Source of the DNA: Roseateles_E cavernae
Lineage (GTDB): Bacteria; Pseudomonadota; Gammaproteobacteria; Burkholderiales; Burkholderiaceae_C
Reading direction: 5' to 3'
Assembly: GCF_040187885.1 (NCBI RefSeq)
Contig: NZ_JBDPLH010000009.1
Location: 153,015-217,014, forward strand
DNA: 64,000 bases
The translations under genes and the position numbers were made by a program. The notes under the pieces are model-generated. The model saw only the letters and a list, made by a program, of their open reading frames with translations. It was not told the origin of the DNA and made no database searches. The first letter of the stretch is position 1. The number at the start of each line of letters is the position of its first letter. Positions 40,101 to 48,771 of the stretch are shown in pieces.

Positions 40101-40322
40101 GATGGTGTTGATCGTCTCCTCCAGCGGCTTGGCGACCTCGCGCTCCACCGCCTCGGGGCTGGCGCCCGGATAGCGCACATCGATCCAGGCGCCCGGCAGG
40201 CTGATGTCGGGCGTCTGCTCGACGCCCAGCTTGGCATAGGAAAACAGGCCCAGCACACACAGGGCCACCATCACCATGGTCGCGAAGACCGGGTTCTGGA
40301 TCGAGATTCGGGTCATCCACAT
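37122..40322 (-). CDS. RND family efflux pump inner-membrane subunit (HAE1 type)
   Basis: A 1066-residue resistance-nodulation-division transporter with the usual 12-helix, two-halves layout. The first half begins SIQNPVFATMVMVALCVLG and carries the proton-relay Asp pair in CIGLLIDDAIVVREN; the second half has the matching lysine in GLVTKNAILLVDFAN. The ATG at 40322 has GAGGAG six bases upstream. It follows its membrane-fusion partner by 26 bases. No outer-membrane TolC-type gene is nearby, so the channel must come from elsewhere. Substrates (drugs, solvents or metabolites) cannot be read from the sequence. Confidence 0.94.
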   Translation of the reverse strand: MWMTRISIQNPVFATMVMVALCVLGLFSYAKLGVEQTPDISLPGAWIDVRYPGASPEAVEREVAKPLEETINTIAGVKRIQSRSFEGRAQLSAEFTLDTDMSRAMQDLRDRVALAQAVFPEDVKPPAVSRFQGENAEPVVVLALMSKTRPARELSMLGELTVAKRLGRVEGVAKVDVGGLVSREVRIDLDPLRLRAYGVTPAEIAKALAEANTDQPVGLLSDGRSDAILRVEGRVKDPKQFAQIVVARRGSLVLTLADLGTLVEREREPDSVARINGVPAVSFNVFKQQDANIVKTGDAVKEAAEELRKTLPKDVELSLIYASSDFVKGSLKGLQHTLIEGALLTVAIVFLFLHSWRSTIITGLTLPIAVISSFIAVHAFGFTLNFMTMMALSLCIGLLIDDAIVVRENIVRHVGMGKDHHRAAEDGTNEIGLAVMATTFAICAVFVPVAFMGGIIGKFFYPFGITVVVAVLVSLFVSFTLDPMLSSIWPDPPSNRLKQLPVLRQLINGTDRGMDWLHDAYERLIRWAFSARRYRAWLPVFALPFDAEGRRDRGQPRRLRMATITPRGLVMGGGVLSFVLALGLTPLVGSEFIPQTDEGFTAINLRMPVATSLERGSAKVQQVEEILMGYADIKTVSTVVGSTGEGMATGRNQAVLNITLKDRKDRQRTQKEIEDAIRADIAKIPGIEVSVGFERPVWITILGNDPEVLTQAAKDLVEAIKKVPGAVDVETTVKPGLPAFAVRLKDSAIRELGLTAPQVAASLRAYVNGDVATHWSTPDGNQVEVLLRLPREQRERVEQMAKLPVAFARDGSPIALDQVADIEQVFNPEVIRRQNLQRREAVYAGVQGRPSGDVNADVQKLLKQTQLPPGTSFMVDGAGKEQAEAFGGLMGAMALAVIFIYIVLASQFGSFVQPIAIMASLPLSLIGVMLALLLTKTTLNVFSMIGLVMLMGLVTKNAILLVDFANHARKAGATVAEALLQAGLIRMRPIIMTTAAMVFGMLPMAIALNDGGEIQAPMGRAIIGGVITSTLLTLVVVPVLYSYLVRDRKPKPADVAEPAAQVVPAE

Positions 40323-40348
40323 GGCCGACTCCTCTTTCTTTTTATGTT

Positions 40349-41506
40349 TTATTGAGCGGCTGCGCCGCTGGCGGCGCTGGCGACCTTGTTGGCCTTGCTC
40401 GCGACGATGCTGGCCTTGGCACCCTCACGCAGATTGTCGAAGCGCGCCGCCAGCACCTGGGCCTCGGGCGCCAGGCCTTGCAGGATCTCGATCCGGCCTT
40501 CGCGCGCGTCCTTGCGGCCGGTCGTCACGATGCGCCGCACCAGCGCCCCCTGCTCGATCATCCAGACCTGCTCCTGGCCGGAGTTGCTGCTGATCGCGCC
40601 CTGCGGCACGGTCAGGCGCCGGGTCTCGTCGGGCAGCTCGACCCGCGCCACCGCATACTGGCCGGCGCGGAACAGCTCCTTGGGATTGGCCAGCTCCAGC
40701 GTCACGACGATGGAGCGGGTGCCGGGCTCGGCGGCCGGCGCGATGCGGGCGATCTGGGCCTCGACGGTCTCGTCCACACCCTCGACCCGCACCTGCACCG
40801 TCATGCCGGGCTTGAGCCGGCTGACCTCGTGCGTGCCGACCAGACCGGCCAGTTCCAACTTGCTCAGATCGACGATGGACAGGATCTGCTGCTCTTCGGC
40901 GAGCTTTTCGCCCGGCAGCGCATGGCGCTTGGACACCAGGCCGTTGATCGGCGCGATCAACGCCGCCTGGCGAAGCAGCACCTGGCTGGTGTCGAGCTGG
41001 GCCTTGGCGGCCAAGGTCTGGGCGCGCGCGGCCTCCAGTGCGGCGCGCGAGGTTTCCAGCGCGGTCGGTGCGATGAAGTTCTGCGCCGCCAGGCCCTCGT
41101 TGGCCTGGTGCTGGCGCTCGGCCTGGGCCTGCTGGGCGCGCGCCGATTCCACCGTGGCGCTGCGCTCGGCCACGCGCAGCCTTTGTTCTTCCAGGTCCAC
41201 CTGACCCAGCGCCTGGCCGGCGCGGACCCGGCTGCCCTCACCCACCGACAGGCTCAGCAAGGTGCCGCTGGCCTTGCTGCGCACGATCACCGTGCCCGGC
41301 GCCACCAACGGACCCGAAAACTCGATCAAGCCGGGCATCGCCGCCAGGCTGGGCTTGACCACCTCGGAGGGCACGAACTCCAGCGCCACCTGGGCCTTCT
41401 TGTCCTCGCCCTTCTTGTCATCCCCCTTGGACGCCCAGACCGCCACGCCCGCGCCGCCAGCCAGCACCACGGCCGCCAATCCCCCATAAAGCCATTGCTT
41501 GCGCAT
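40349..41506 (-). CDS. RND efflux periplasmic adaptor (membrane fusion protein)
   Basis: A 385-residue HlyD/AcrA-type adaptor: an N-terminal membrane anchor (about residues 7-26), a Lys/Asp-rich linker, a lipoyl half-motif (VRSKASGTLLSLSVGEGSRVRAGQALGQVD), an Ala/Gln-rich coiled-coil hairpin (about 105-165), the second lipoyl half (APINGLVSKRHALPGEKL), and beta-barrel and membrane-proximal domains. It is first in the two-gene efflux operon. A TACACT -10-like box lies about 40 bases upstream, with a poor -35. Confidence 0.92.
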   Translation of the reverse strand: MRKQWLYGGLAAVVLAGGAGVAVWASKGDDKKGEDKKAQVALEFVPSEVVKPSLAAMPGLIEFSGPLVAPGTVIVRSKASGTLLSLSVGEGSRVRAGQALGQVDLEEQRLRVAERSATVESARAQQAQAERQHQANEGLAAQNFIAPTALETSRAALEAARAQTLAAKAQLDTSQVLLRQAALIAPINGLVSKRHALPGEKLAEEQQILSIVDLSKLELAGLVGTHEVSRLKPGMTVQVRVEGVDETVEAQIARIAPAAEPGTRSIVVTLELANPKELFRAGQYAVARVELPDETRRLTVPQGAISSNSGQEQVWMIEQGALVRRIVTTGRKDAREGRIEILQGLAPEAQVLAARFDNLREGAKASIVASKANKVASAASGAAAQ

Positions 41507-41598
41507 GGTCTACCCCACTTCTGTCTCTAGCCGAAAGTGGCCGCAGTGTAGGGAGATGATTCTGAACTTAAAGAGGCGCTGCGACGAACTGCAGATTG

Positions 41599-42807
41599 CT
41601 AGGCACGACTTGCGTTGGACACAGACAGGTCCAGTTGCTCGTGCCGGTGGCTGAGCCAGCAGCACCAGCCCCCCCCCAGCGCCGCGACGCTGGCGGCCCA
41701 GAACACCGCCGCATAGCCCCAGCGGGCCGCCAGCCAGGCCCCGCCCAGGCCGCCGATCACGCCCGAGAAGCCATAGCCCAGCACCGAATACAGGGCCTGG
41801 CCACGGCCGCGCAGTCGGCCCGGAAAGTAGCGCGTGATCAGGCTGATGCAGACCGTGTGCTGGGCCGCGAAGGTGATCGCATGCAGGCATTGCGCCAGCA
41901 CCAGCACCCACAGGCTGGCGCCGAAGCCGGCCGTCAGCGCAAAGCGCAGCGCGCTCAGCAGCGCCGCCGCGAGCAGCCAGCGATGCGGCGCCGCGCGGTC
42001 CAGCAGCCGGCCCTGGAAGCCGAACCAGGCGATCTCGGCCAGCACCGAGGCCGCCCACAGCAGCCCCACCCATTGCTTGCCATAGCCCAGCGCGTCCAGA
42101 TAGAGGCTGAAGAAGGCGTAGAGCGCGGCGTGGGCCAGCACGGTCAGGAACACGCCGGCAAAGAACCAGCGCACCGCCGGGCGGCGCAGCACCGCGCCGA
42201 TCGGCTCGCCGGCCTCCTGCGCATGCACGGCCGCCGGCTGCTGCGGCAGCCGCCAGGCCGCCAGCACGATCAGGCCCAGCAACACCAGCGTGGTGGCCGC
42301 GAAGGCGCGCAGGCCGACCTGCTGATACCACCAGCCCGCCAGCACCACGCTGGCCAGAAAGCCCACCGAGCCCCAGACCCGCACCCGGCCGTAGCGGCGC
42401 ACATCCATCGCCCCGTCGGCACGCATCAGCTGGGCCGCGACCACGGTCTCGGTCAGCGGCACGATGGCGGCGTTGAAGCTGAACATCAGGAAGACCGAGG
42501 CCGCCAGCAGCGCGAAATGCGGCGGCAGCACAAAGCCGATCGCGGCCACGAAGCTGGCCAGCGCGGCCCAGCGGATGATGGCCACGCGCTGGCCGGTGCG
42601 GTCGGCCAGCGCGCCCCACAAATAGGGTGCGAACAGCCGCGTCCAGCTCTGCAGCGAGACCAGCAGGCCGATCGCGAACACCGACAGCCCCAGCTCCTTG
42701 TACCAGAGCGGCGCATAGGGATTGAAGCCGCCGATGGCCGCGAAATAGGCGCAGGACAGCGCCGCGCTGGCCGCCAGGGTGCGGCGCGAGGCCGCTGCCT
42801 CGGCCAT
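41599..42807 (-). CDS. MFS transporter (MFS_1-like, HcaT/YcaD type)
   Basis: A 402-residue 12-helix carrier of the major facilitator superfamily, close to the 3-phenylpropionate/nucleoside-type MFS_1-like group. It starts ALSCAYFAAIGGFNPYAPLWYKELGLSVFAIGLLVS and keeps the loop 2-3 signature LWGALADRTGQR. The ATG at 42807 is used because the frame before it overlaps aroC. It lies only two bases after aroC, so it is co-transcribed with chorismate synthase; export or import of an aromatic compound would fit but is unproven. Confidence 0.85.
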   Translation of the reverse strand: MAEAAASRRTLAASAALSCAYFAAIGGFNPYAPLWYKELGLSVFAIGLLVSLQSWTRLFAPYLWGALADRTGQRVAIIRWAALASFVAAIGFVLPPHFALLAASVFLMFSFNAAIVPLTETVVAAQLMRADGAMDVRRYGRVRVWGSVGFLASVVLAGWWYQQVGLRAFAATTLVLLGLIVLAAWRLPQQPAAVHAQEAGEPIGAVLRRPAVRWFFAGVFLTVLAHAALYAFFSLYLDALGYGKQWVGLLWAASVLAEIAWFGFQGRLLDRAAPHRWLLAAALLSALRFALTAGFGASLWVLVLAQCLHAITFAAQHTVCISLITRYFPGRLRGRGQALYSVLGYGFSGVIGGLGGAWLAARWGYAAVFWAASVAALGGGWCCWLSHRHEQLDLSVSNASRA

Positions 42808-42809
42808 GC

Positions 42810-43907
42810 TCAGCGGCTGGCGGGGATGGGCGGGATCGGCAGCGTCACATCGCCGCACTGGGCGCGGTGGCGCAGCGCATGGTCCATCAGCACCAGGGCC
42901 AGCATGGCCTCGGCGATCGGCGTCGCGCGTATGCCCACGCAGGGGTCGTGGCGGCCGAAGGTCTCGACCTGGGTCGGGTTGCCGGCCCGGTCGATCGAGG
43001 CCTTGGGCGTGCGGATCGAGCTGGTCGGCTTGATCGCGATCGAGGCCCAGATGTCCTGGCCGGTCGAGATGCCGCCCACCATGCCGCCGCTGTGATTGCT
43101 GGCAAAGCCGGCCGGGCTCAGCTCGTCGCCATGGTGGCTGCCGCGCTGGCCCACCACCGCGAAGCCGTCGCCGATCTCGACGCCGCGCACCGCATTGATG
43201 CCCATCAGCGCATAGGCGATCTCGGCATCGAGCTTGTCGAACAGCGGCTCACCCAGGCCCACCGGCACGCCGGTGGCCTCGACCCGGATGCGCGCGCCGA
43301 CCGAATCGCCGTCGCGGCGCAGCGCGTCCATATAGGCCTCGAGCTCGGCAATCTTGCTGCTATTGGCCGCGAAGAAGGGGTTGTTGCCCACATGCTCCCA
43401 GCCCTCGAACGGGATCTCCAGCTCGCCCAGCTGGGTCATGCAGCCACGGAATTCGCAACCGAACTTCTCCTTCAGCCATTTGCGCGCCACCGCGCCGGCA
43501 CCGACCATCGGAGCGGTCAGCCGCGCCGAGGCCCGGCCGCCGCCGCGCGGGTCGCGCAGCCCGTACTTGCGCCAGTAGCTGTAGTCGGCATGGCCGGGGC
43601 GGAAGGTGTCGAGGATATTGCCGTAGTCCTTGCTGCGCTGATCGGTGTTGCGGATCAGCAGGCAGATCGGTGTGCCGGTGGTCAGGCCCTCATAGACGCC
43701 GGACAGGATCTCGACCGCATCGGGTTCGTTGCGCTGGGTCACATGGCGGCTGGTGCCGGGGCGGCGGCGGTCCAGCTCGGGCTGGATATCGGCCTCGCTC
43801 AAGGGCATCCCCGGCGGGCAGCCATCGATCACGCAGCCGATCGCAGGCCCATGGCTTTCGCCGAAATTGGTGACGCGGAACAACTCGCCGAAGGTGCTGC
43901 CTGACAT
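42810..43907 (-). CDS. aroC: Chorismate synthase
   Basis: Last step of the shikimate pathway: EPSP to chorismate, with reduced FMN. The 365-residue protein has the family signatures GESHGPAIGCVIDGCPPG, YGNILDTFRPGHADYSYWRKYG (flavin/phosphate loop) and GGRASARLTAPMVGAGAVARKWL. Length and start are normal. It lies between an alpha/beta hydrolase gene (61-base gap) and an MFS gene (two-base gap). Confidence 0.97.
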   Translation of the reverse strand: MSGSTFGELFRVTNFGESHGPAIGCVIDGCPPGMPLSEADIQPELDRRRPGTSRHVTQRNEPDAVEILSGVYEGLTTGTPICLLIRNTDQRSKDYGNILDTFRPGHADYSYWRKYGLRDPRGGGRASARLTAPMVGAGAVARKWLKEKFGCEFRGCMTQLGELEIPFEGWEHVGNNPFFAANSSKIAELEAYMDALRRDGDSVGARIRVEATGVPVGLGEPLFDKLDAEIAYALMGINAVRGVEIGDGFAVVGQRGSHHGDELSPAGFASNHSGGMVGGISTGQDIWASIAIKPTSSIRTPKASIDRAGNPTQVETFGRHDPCVGIRATPIAEAMLALVLMDHALRHRAQCGDVTLPIPPIPASR

Positions 43908-43968
43908 GGATTGCGTGCCTAGATCTCGATGCGGGAGGCGCCGATTCTACGGGCGCGCTTGCGCGCCT

Positions 43969-44733
43969 TCACCCCTGCCCTTGAGCGAGTACCTGCCGCA
44001 ATGCCTCGATCACCAAGGCCGGCTCCGACATCTGCGGGAAATGCCCGCTGCGCTCGGCCAGCAGCTGGACGCCTTGCGGTGACAGCGCCAGCAGGCCTTG
44101 CTGGTGGCGCCGGCGCAGCGCCAGCGCGGCGGCCGACGTCATCCAGCCGGGCAGGGTCTTGGCGCCGGTGATCACCCGCAGCGGCACGGCAGGGAACGGC
44201 GGCGCGGCGGCGATCTGGGCGACGGTCTGCTGCTCCTGGCTGACCTCCTCATTCGGGTCCGGGCGCGAGAACAGATTCAGCAGCCGGTTGACGGCCCGCT
44301 GGGCCGCCGTCTGATGCTCGCGCATCGAACCGACATCGGCCGGCGCCGTGGCTTCCAGCAGCACGACGCCCATCACCTCCTCGGGGTGCAGACGTGCAAA
44401 CAGATTCGCATGCAGGCCGCCAAAGGAATGGCCCAGCAGCAGATAGGGGCCGGGCAAGGCCAGCGCGCCAAGCAGGCCGCGCAGCAGGGCCACGGCGGCC
44501 GTGCCGGTCTGCGGCGTGGTCGGCTTGGCGCTGCCGCCGACGCCGGGGCGGTCATAGGCCAGCACCCGGCTGCCCAGCTGAGCGATCTGCGGATAGAGCT
44601 TGTACCAGGCCTCCAGCGGGCCGCCCGAACCGTTGATCAACACGATGACCGGCGCCGTGCCCTCGCCGGCCAGCGTGTAGCACAGGCGCTGGCCGGCGAT
44701 CGTCAGCTCTTGCTTGCTCGGGAGGTGTTTCAT
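43969..44733 (-). CDS. Alpha/beta fold hydrolase
   Basis: A 254-residue serine hydrolase with the oxyanion region VLINGSGGPLEAW, the nucleophile elbow GHSFGG (about residues 103-108), and a plausible late His in ERSGHFPQM. There is no signal peptide, so it is cytoplasmic. It is 13 bases after waaA on the same strand. The substrate is unknown; the family includes esterases, lipases and haloperoxidase-like enzymes. Confidence 0.82.
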   Translation of the reverse strand: MKHLPSKQELTIAGQRLCYTLAGEGTAPVIVLINGSGGPLEAWYKLYPQIAQLGSRVLAYDRPGVGGSAKPTTPQTGTAAVALLRGLLGALALPGPYLLLGHSFGGLHANLFARLHPEEVMGVVLLEATAPADVGSMREHQTAAQRAVNRLLNLFSRPDPNEEVSQEQQTVAQIAAAPPFPAVPLRVITGAKTLPGWMTSAAALALRRRHQQGLLALSPQGVQLLAERSGHFPQMSEPALVIEALRQVLAQGQG

Positions 44734-44746
44734 CGATAGGTTTTGC

Positions 44747-46048
44747 TCAACGGGCTCGCATCACCGCGAGCACCTCGGCCGCCATCCGGGCCGCCGCGCC
44801 GCCGTGCTGGGCGGCAAAAGCCTGGGCCTGTGCGCTGGCCTCGGCACGGCGCGCCGGCAGCAGGGCCAGATGCAGGGCCTGCACCAGGGCCTGCGGCATA
44901 TCGACCACCCGACGCGCCGCGCCGGCCGCCTCGGCCAGCTCGGCCGCCTCGGCGAAATTGAAGGTGCTGGGGCCCATCACCAGCGGGCAGCCGCAGGCGG
45001 CCGCCTCGATCAGGTTCTGGCCGCCCAGCGGCGCGAAACTGCCGCCCAGCAGGGCCACATCGGCCAGGCCGTAGTACAGCGCCATCTCGCGCATGCTGTC
45101 GCCGAGCCAGGCATCGGCCTGCCAGGCCTCGGTCGGGGGCAGGTCTTGCCAGGCGCTGCGGCGCGCCAGGCTCAGGCCCTGCCCGGTGATCAGCGCAGCC
45201 ACCTCGTCAAAGCGCTGCGGATGGCGCGGCACGATGAGCAGCAGGGGCCGGTCGGCGCCGCGCACCGCGCGCCAGGCCTGCAGCAGCAAGGCCTCCTCGC
45301 CCTCGCGGCTGACGGCCAGCAGCAGCACCGGCCGCGCCAGCTGCGTCCGCCAGGCCCGGCCACGCGCCAGCAGGGCGGCATCGGGCTGCAGGTCGAACTT
45401 CAGATTGCCGCAGACCTCGATACGCGGCGCACCGCTGGCGCGCAGACGCTGCGCATCGGCCTCGGTCTGGGCCAGCACCAGGGCCAGGCGCCGCGCCGCC
45501 GGGTGCAGCAGCCAGGCCAGGCGCCGGCCCTGGCGCTCGCTCTTGGCCGACAGTCGGGCATTGGCCAGCACCATGGGCAGCCCGGCGCGAGTAGCCTCGT
45601 GCAGCAGCACCGGCCAGATCTCGGTCTCCATCAGCACGCCCGCCGCAGGCCGCCAGTGGCGCAGAAAGCGCCGCACCGCGCCCGGTGTGTCATAGGGCAA
45701 CCAGGTCTGGGCATCGCCGGCCTGCAACAGCTTGGCGCCGGCCGCCAGACCGGTGGCGGTGCTGTGGGTCAGCAGCAGGCGCAGGCCCGGGCGTTGCGCG
45801 CGCAAGGCCGCCAGCAGCGCCGCAGCGGCCAGCGTCTCGCCCAGCGACACCGCATGGATCCACAAACGCCCGGCCTCCCCGCGCCGCTCGTAGCAAAAAC
45901 CCAGCCGCTCGCCCATGCGCTGCCGGTAGGCCGGCTCGGCGCCGCCACGCCGCCACAGGCGCAGCAGGTAGAGCGGCGTCAGCAGGCGCAACAGCACCGC
46001 ATAGACCCAGCGCGCCAGGGTCTCGAGCGGACGTTCCCGAGCGATCAA
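44747..46048 (-). CDS. waaA: 3-deoxy-D-manno-octulosonic acid (Kdo) transferase
   Basis: Adds Kdo to lipid A precursor at the inner membrane. The 433-residue protein has a short N-terminal hydrophobic anchor, the conserved WIHAVSLGETLAAAALLAAL segment with the catalytic Glu (about residues 64-83), and the GT-B C-terminal half with LLGGSFAPLGGQNLIEAAACGCPLVMGP. The ATG overlaps the phosphohexomutase stop by four bases, tying LPS core assembly to sugar phosphate supply. Confidence 0.95.
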   Translation of the reverse strand: MIARERPLETLARWVYAVLLRLLTPLYLLRLWRRGGAEPAYRQRMGERLGFCYERRGEAGRLWIHAVSLGETLAAAALLAALRAQRPGLRLLLTHSTATGLAAGAKLLQAGDAQTWLPYDTPGAVRRFLRHWRPAAGVLMETEIWPVLLHEATRAGLPMVLANARLSAKSERQGRRLAWLLHPAARRLALVLAQTEADAQRLRASGAPRIEVCGNLKFDLQPDAALLARGRAWRTQLARPVLLLAVSREGEEALLLQAWRAVRGADRPLLLIVPRHPQRFDEVAALITGQGLSLARRSAWQDLPPTEAWQADAWLGDSMREMALYYGLADVALLGGSFAPLGGQNLIEAAACGCPLVMGPSTFNFAEAAELAEAAGAARRVVDMPQALVQALHLALLPARRAEASAQAQAFAAQHGGAAARMAAEVLAVMRAR

Positions 46049-47442
46049 TGGCCGGCCGCGAACACCGCGTCGGGCTTGATGCGCTTGAGCTGGGCCAGCA
46101 CATCGTGCTGGATGCGCTCCAGCGCCTCGGGCGTGTGGCCCTCGAAGCGCAGCACCAGCACCGGCGTGGTATTGGACGGGCGGATCAGGCCGAAGCCGTC
46201 CTCGTACTCGACGCGCAGGCCGTCGATCGTCACCAGCTCCTTGGCGCCGGGGAAGTCGGCCAGCGTGGCCAGGGCCTTGAGCTTGGTGACCACCTCGTGG
46301 TGCTCACCCTCGGCGCAGGGCACATTGATCTCGGGCGTGTTGAAGCTATTGGGCAGGGCCTTCAGCACCGCGCTCGGATCGGCCGAGCGCGACAGGATTT
46401 CCAGCAGGCGGCCGGCGGTGTACATCGCATCGTCGAAGCCGTACCAGCGCTCGGCGAAGAAGATATGGCCGCTGAGCTCGCCGGCCAGCGGCGCGCCGGT
46501 TTCCTTCAGCTTGGCCTTGGCCAGCGAGTGGCCGGTCATCCACATCAGCGGGCGGCCACCATGCTCGCGGATCCAGGGTGCCAGGCGCTGCGTGCACTTG
46601 ACGTCGAAGATGATCTCGGCGCCGGGCTTGCGTGTCAGGATGTCGGCCGCGAACAGCATGATCTGGCGGTCCGGCATGATCATCTCGCCGTCCTTGGTGA
46701 CCACGCCCAGGCGGTCGCCGTCGCCGTCGAAGGCAAGGCCCAGCTCGGCGTCGCAGGCATGGACGATGCGCTTCAGGTCTTCCAGATTCTCGGGGCGCGA
46801 GGGATCGGGATGGTGGTTGGGGAAGTCGCCATCGACCTTGGAGTAGATGTCGATCACCTCGCAGCCCAGCGCGCGCAGGATGGCCGGGGCGCTGGCGCCG
46901 GGGATGCCGTTGCCGCTGTCGACGACGATCTTCATCGGGCGCTTGAGCTTGCAGTCCTTGGCGATGCGGTGGGCGTATTCGGCGACGATGTCCATCTGGG
47001 CCGCGCGGCCCTTGCCGCTGGCGTAATCCTCAGCCTCGATGCGACGCTTCAGGCCCTGGATCTGCTCGCCATAAACGGCGGCGCCGGCCAGCACCATCTT
47101 GAAGCCGTTGTAGTCCTTGGGGTTGTGGCTACCGGTGACCATGATGCCGGACTTGCAGCCCTGCTTGGCGCGGGTCGCGGCCACGTAGTACAGCATCGGG
47201 GTCGTGACCGCGCCGAGGTCCACCACGTCCAGGCCGGTCGATTGCAGGCCGCGGATCAGCGCCGCCACCAGGCCGGGGCCGGAGAGGCGGCCGTCGCGCC
47301 CCACCGCCACCGCCTTCTCGCCAACGGCCTTGGCCTCGGTGCCGAAGGCACGGCCCAGGTGCTCGGCCAGCTCTTCGTTCAAGGTCTGACCGACCACGCC
47401 ACGGATGTCGTAGGCCTTGAAGATGGAGGCGTGTACTTGCAT
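46045..47442 (-). CDS. Phosphomannomutase/phosphoglucomutase (AlgC type)
   Basis: Interconverts hexose 6- and 1-phosphates, feeding nucleotide sugars for LPS and exopolysaccharide. The 465-residue protein from the ATG at 47442 (MQVHASIFKAYDIRG) has the phosphoserine loop MVTGSHNPKDYNG, the metal loop GLAFDGDGDRLG and the C-terminal phosphate-binding RPSNTTPVLVLRFEG. The longer open frame to 47961 lies partly under the divergent kinase gene and is rejected. It heads the waaA string and has a sigma-54-type promoter upstream. Confidence 0.94.
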   Translation of the reverse strand: MQVHASIFKAYDIRGVVGQTLNEELAEHLGRAFGTEAKAVGEKAVAVGRDGRLSGPGLVAALIRGLQSTGLDVVDLGAVTTPMLYYVAATRAKQGCKSGIMVTGSHNPKDYNGFKMVLAGAAVYGEQIQGLKRRIEAEDYASGKGRAAQMDIVAEYAHRIAKDCKLKRPMKIVVDSGNGIPGASAPAILRALGCEVIDIYSKVDGDFPNHHPDPSRPENLEDLKRIVHACDAELGLAFDGDGDRLGVVTKDGEMIMPDRQIMLFAADILTRKPGAEIIFDVKCTQRLAPWIREHGGRPLMWMTGHSLAKAKLKETGAPLAGELSGHIFFAERWYGFDDAMYTAGRLLEILSRSADPSAVLKALPNSFNTPEINVPCAEGEHHEVVTKLKALATLADFPGAKELVTIDGLRVEYEDGFGLIRPSNTTPVLVLRFEGHTPEALERIQHDVLAQLKRIKPDAVFAAGH

Positions 47443-47503
47443 GAGTTCCCTTTGTTGCGTTGCTTGTGATCGTCTTGCCCTGTACGGGCCCGGGCGGATT
47501 GTA

Positions 47504-47519
47504 GGCAAGCCCCGTGCCA
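47504..47519 (-). promoter_or_regulatory. Sigma-54 (RpoN) type promoter upstream of the phosphohexomutase
   Basis: On the minus strand TGGCACGGGGCTTGCC carries the -24 GG and -12 GC at the required 10-base separation and matches the TGGCACG-N4-TTGC consensus closely. The predicted start leaves a leader of about 50 bases before the ATG at 47442. A TACAAT just downstream could be an overlapping sigma-70 -10 box without a good -35. No enhancer site was identified. Confidence 0.62.
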
Positions 47520-47634
47520 GTTCTTGGCGGCGGCCCTGACAAACAAGGGACGCCGGCCGTCGATTCGTCGCCGCCGCTGTCCAGTCGTCGCCCGAGGGCT
47601 GCTGCGGCCGCGCCGCGCTTTCTACACTGGCGAC

Positions 47635-48771
47635 ATGACATTCCAACAAGAACTCGCGACCGCCTGGCGCCGGCAATGGCGCTTGAGCAAGCAGCGCGAC
47701 GAGGCGCTGTGGGCCCGGCTGCTGATCACCGCCCTGCTGGCGCTTGGCTTTGCCCTGGCGGTCACCGGGCTGGCGCTGCTGCTCAATGCCCGGGTGCTGC
47801 AGTCCGGCGCCTGGGTCCATGTGCTGCAGGAGAACCTGATCATCTCCGGCTGCGTCAGCTTCACCATCATGGCCGGCTACCGGCTGCTGGAGCTCGCGCT
47901 CAGCGAGGCCTGGCTGGCCCGCATCAACAGCGACCGTGGCGGGCTGTCGGTGCTGGTGCATGCCGGCCTGGTCATCGTCTGCATGCTACTCGGTGGTGCG
48001 CTGGGCCTGACCCTGCTGGGCTGGCTGCTGCAGCTCGACAGCTGGGCCTTCATCGCGCGCCGGCCGCAGACGGTGCTGGAGTTCCTCGTCATCGGCCTGG
48101 TGCTCTCGCTGATCTCCAGCCTGTGCTGGCAATGGCGGCTGCGCGCCCAGGCCCGCCAGCTGCGCGCCACCGAAGCCCAGCTGAAGCTGCTGCAGGCGCA
48201 GATCGAGCCACATTTCCTGTTCAACACCCTGGCCACCGTGCACAGCCTGATGGAGCAGGACGCGCCGCGCGCCAAGCGCATGCTGGAATCCTTCACCGAC
48301 TATCTGCGCGCCAGCCTGGGCCAGCTGCGCAGCGCCGATGCGACGCTGGCCACCGAGCTGGCGATGGCCGACAGCTATCTGCAGCTGATGCAGGCCCGCA
48401 TGGACGAGCGGCTGCGCTTTGTCATCAGCGCCGAGCCGGCCGCCCGCGAGGCCTTGCTGCCGCCGCTGCTGCTGCAGCCGCTGATCGAGAACGCCATCCA
48501 CCACGGGCTGGAGCCCAAGCTGGACGGCGGTCAGGTCACGGTCAGCGCGACACTCGCCGAGGGCCGCTTGCGCATCGAGATCGCCGATGATGGCCTCGGC
48601 CTGAACGCCGCTCCCCGCGCCCGGCGCGGCGGGCACGGCCTGGCGCTGGAGAATATCCACGCCCGTCTGCAGGCCCGCCATGGCGACGCCGCCGCCTTGC
48701 AGCTGCAGGCCGCCGCCGGCGGCGGCACCCTGGCCATCCTGACCCTGCCCTTCATCACCCAGACCCCATGA
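47635..48771 (+). CDS. LytS-type sensor histidine kinase
   Basis: A 378-residue membrane kinase from the ATG at 47635 (MTFQQELATAWRRQW). About four transmembrane helices (residues 25-160) are followed by a coiled linker, the His_kinase domain with the phospho-acceptor in QIEPHFLFNTLA (about 192-203), and an ATP-binding domain with ENAIHHGLEPK and DDGLGLN. There is no large extracellular sensor, so the signal is probably sensed in the membrane. The stop overlaps the response regulator start (ATGA). The preceding in-frame sequence to 47524 is unlikely to be coding. Confidence 0.92.
   Translation: MTFQQELATAWRRQWRLSKQRDEALWARLLITALLALGFALAVTGLALLLNARVLQSGAWVHVLQENLIISGCVSFTIMAGYRLLELALSEAWLARINSDRGGLSVLVHAGLVIVCMLLGGALGLTLLGWLLQLDSWAFIARRPQTVLEFLVIGLVLSLISSLCWQWRLRAQARQLRATEAQLKLLQAQIEPHFLFNTLATVHSLMEQDAPRAKRMLESFTDYLRASLGQLRSADATLATELAMADSYLQLMQARMDERLRFVISAEPAAREALLPPLLLQPLIENAIHHGLEPKLDGGQVTVSATLAEGRLRIEIADDGLGLNAAPRARRGGHGLALENIHARLQARHGDAAALQLQAAAGGGTLAILTLPFITQTP

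Noticed and set aside
38001..40355. Long plus-strand open frame opposite the RND pump gene
   Set aside because: Antisense shadow of a well-supported 1066-residue RND protein. Its own composition (Asp/His/Arg/Gln-rich) fits no family.
46045..47961. 638-residue version of the phosphohexomutase
   Set aside because: The first ~173 residues have no family similarity and run under the divergent kinase gene. The ATG at 47442 gives the normal AlgC-type N-terminus and length, and the sigma-54-type promoter lies inside the extended part.
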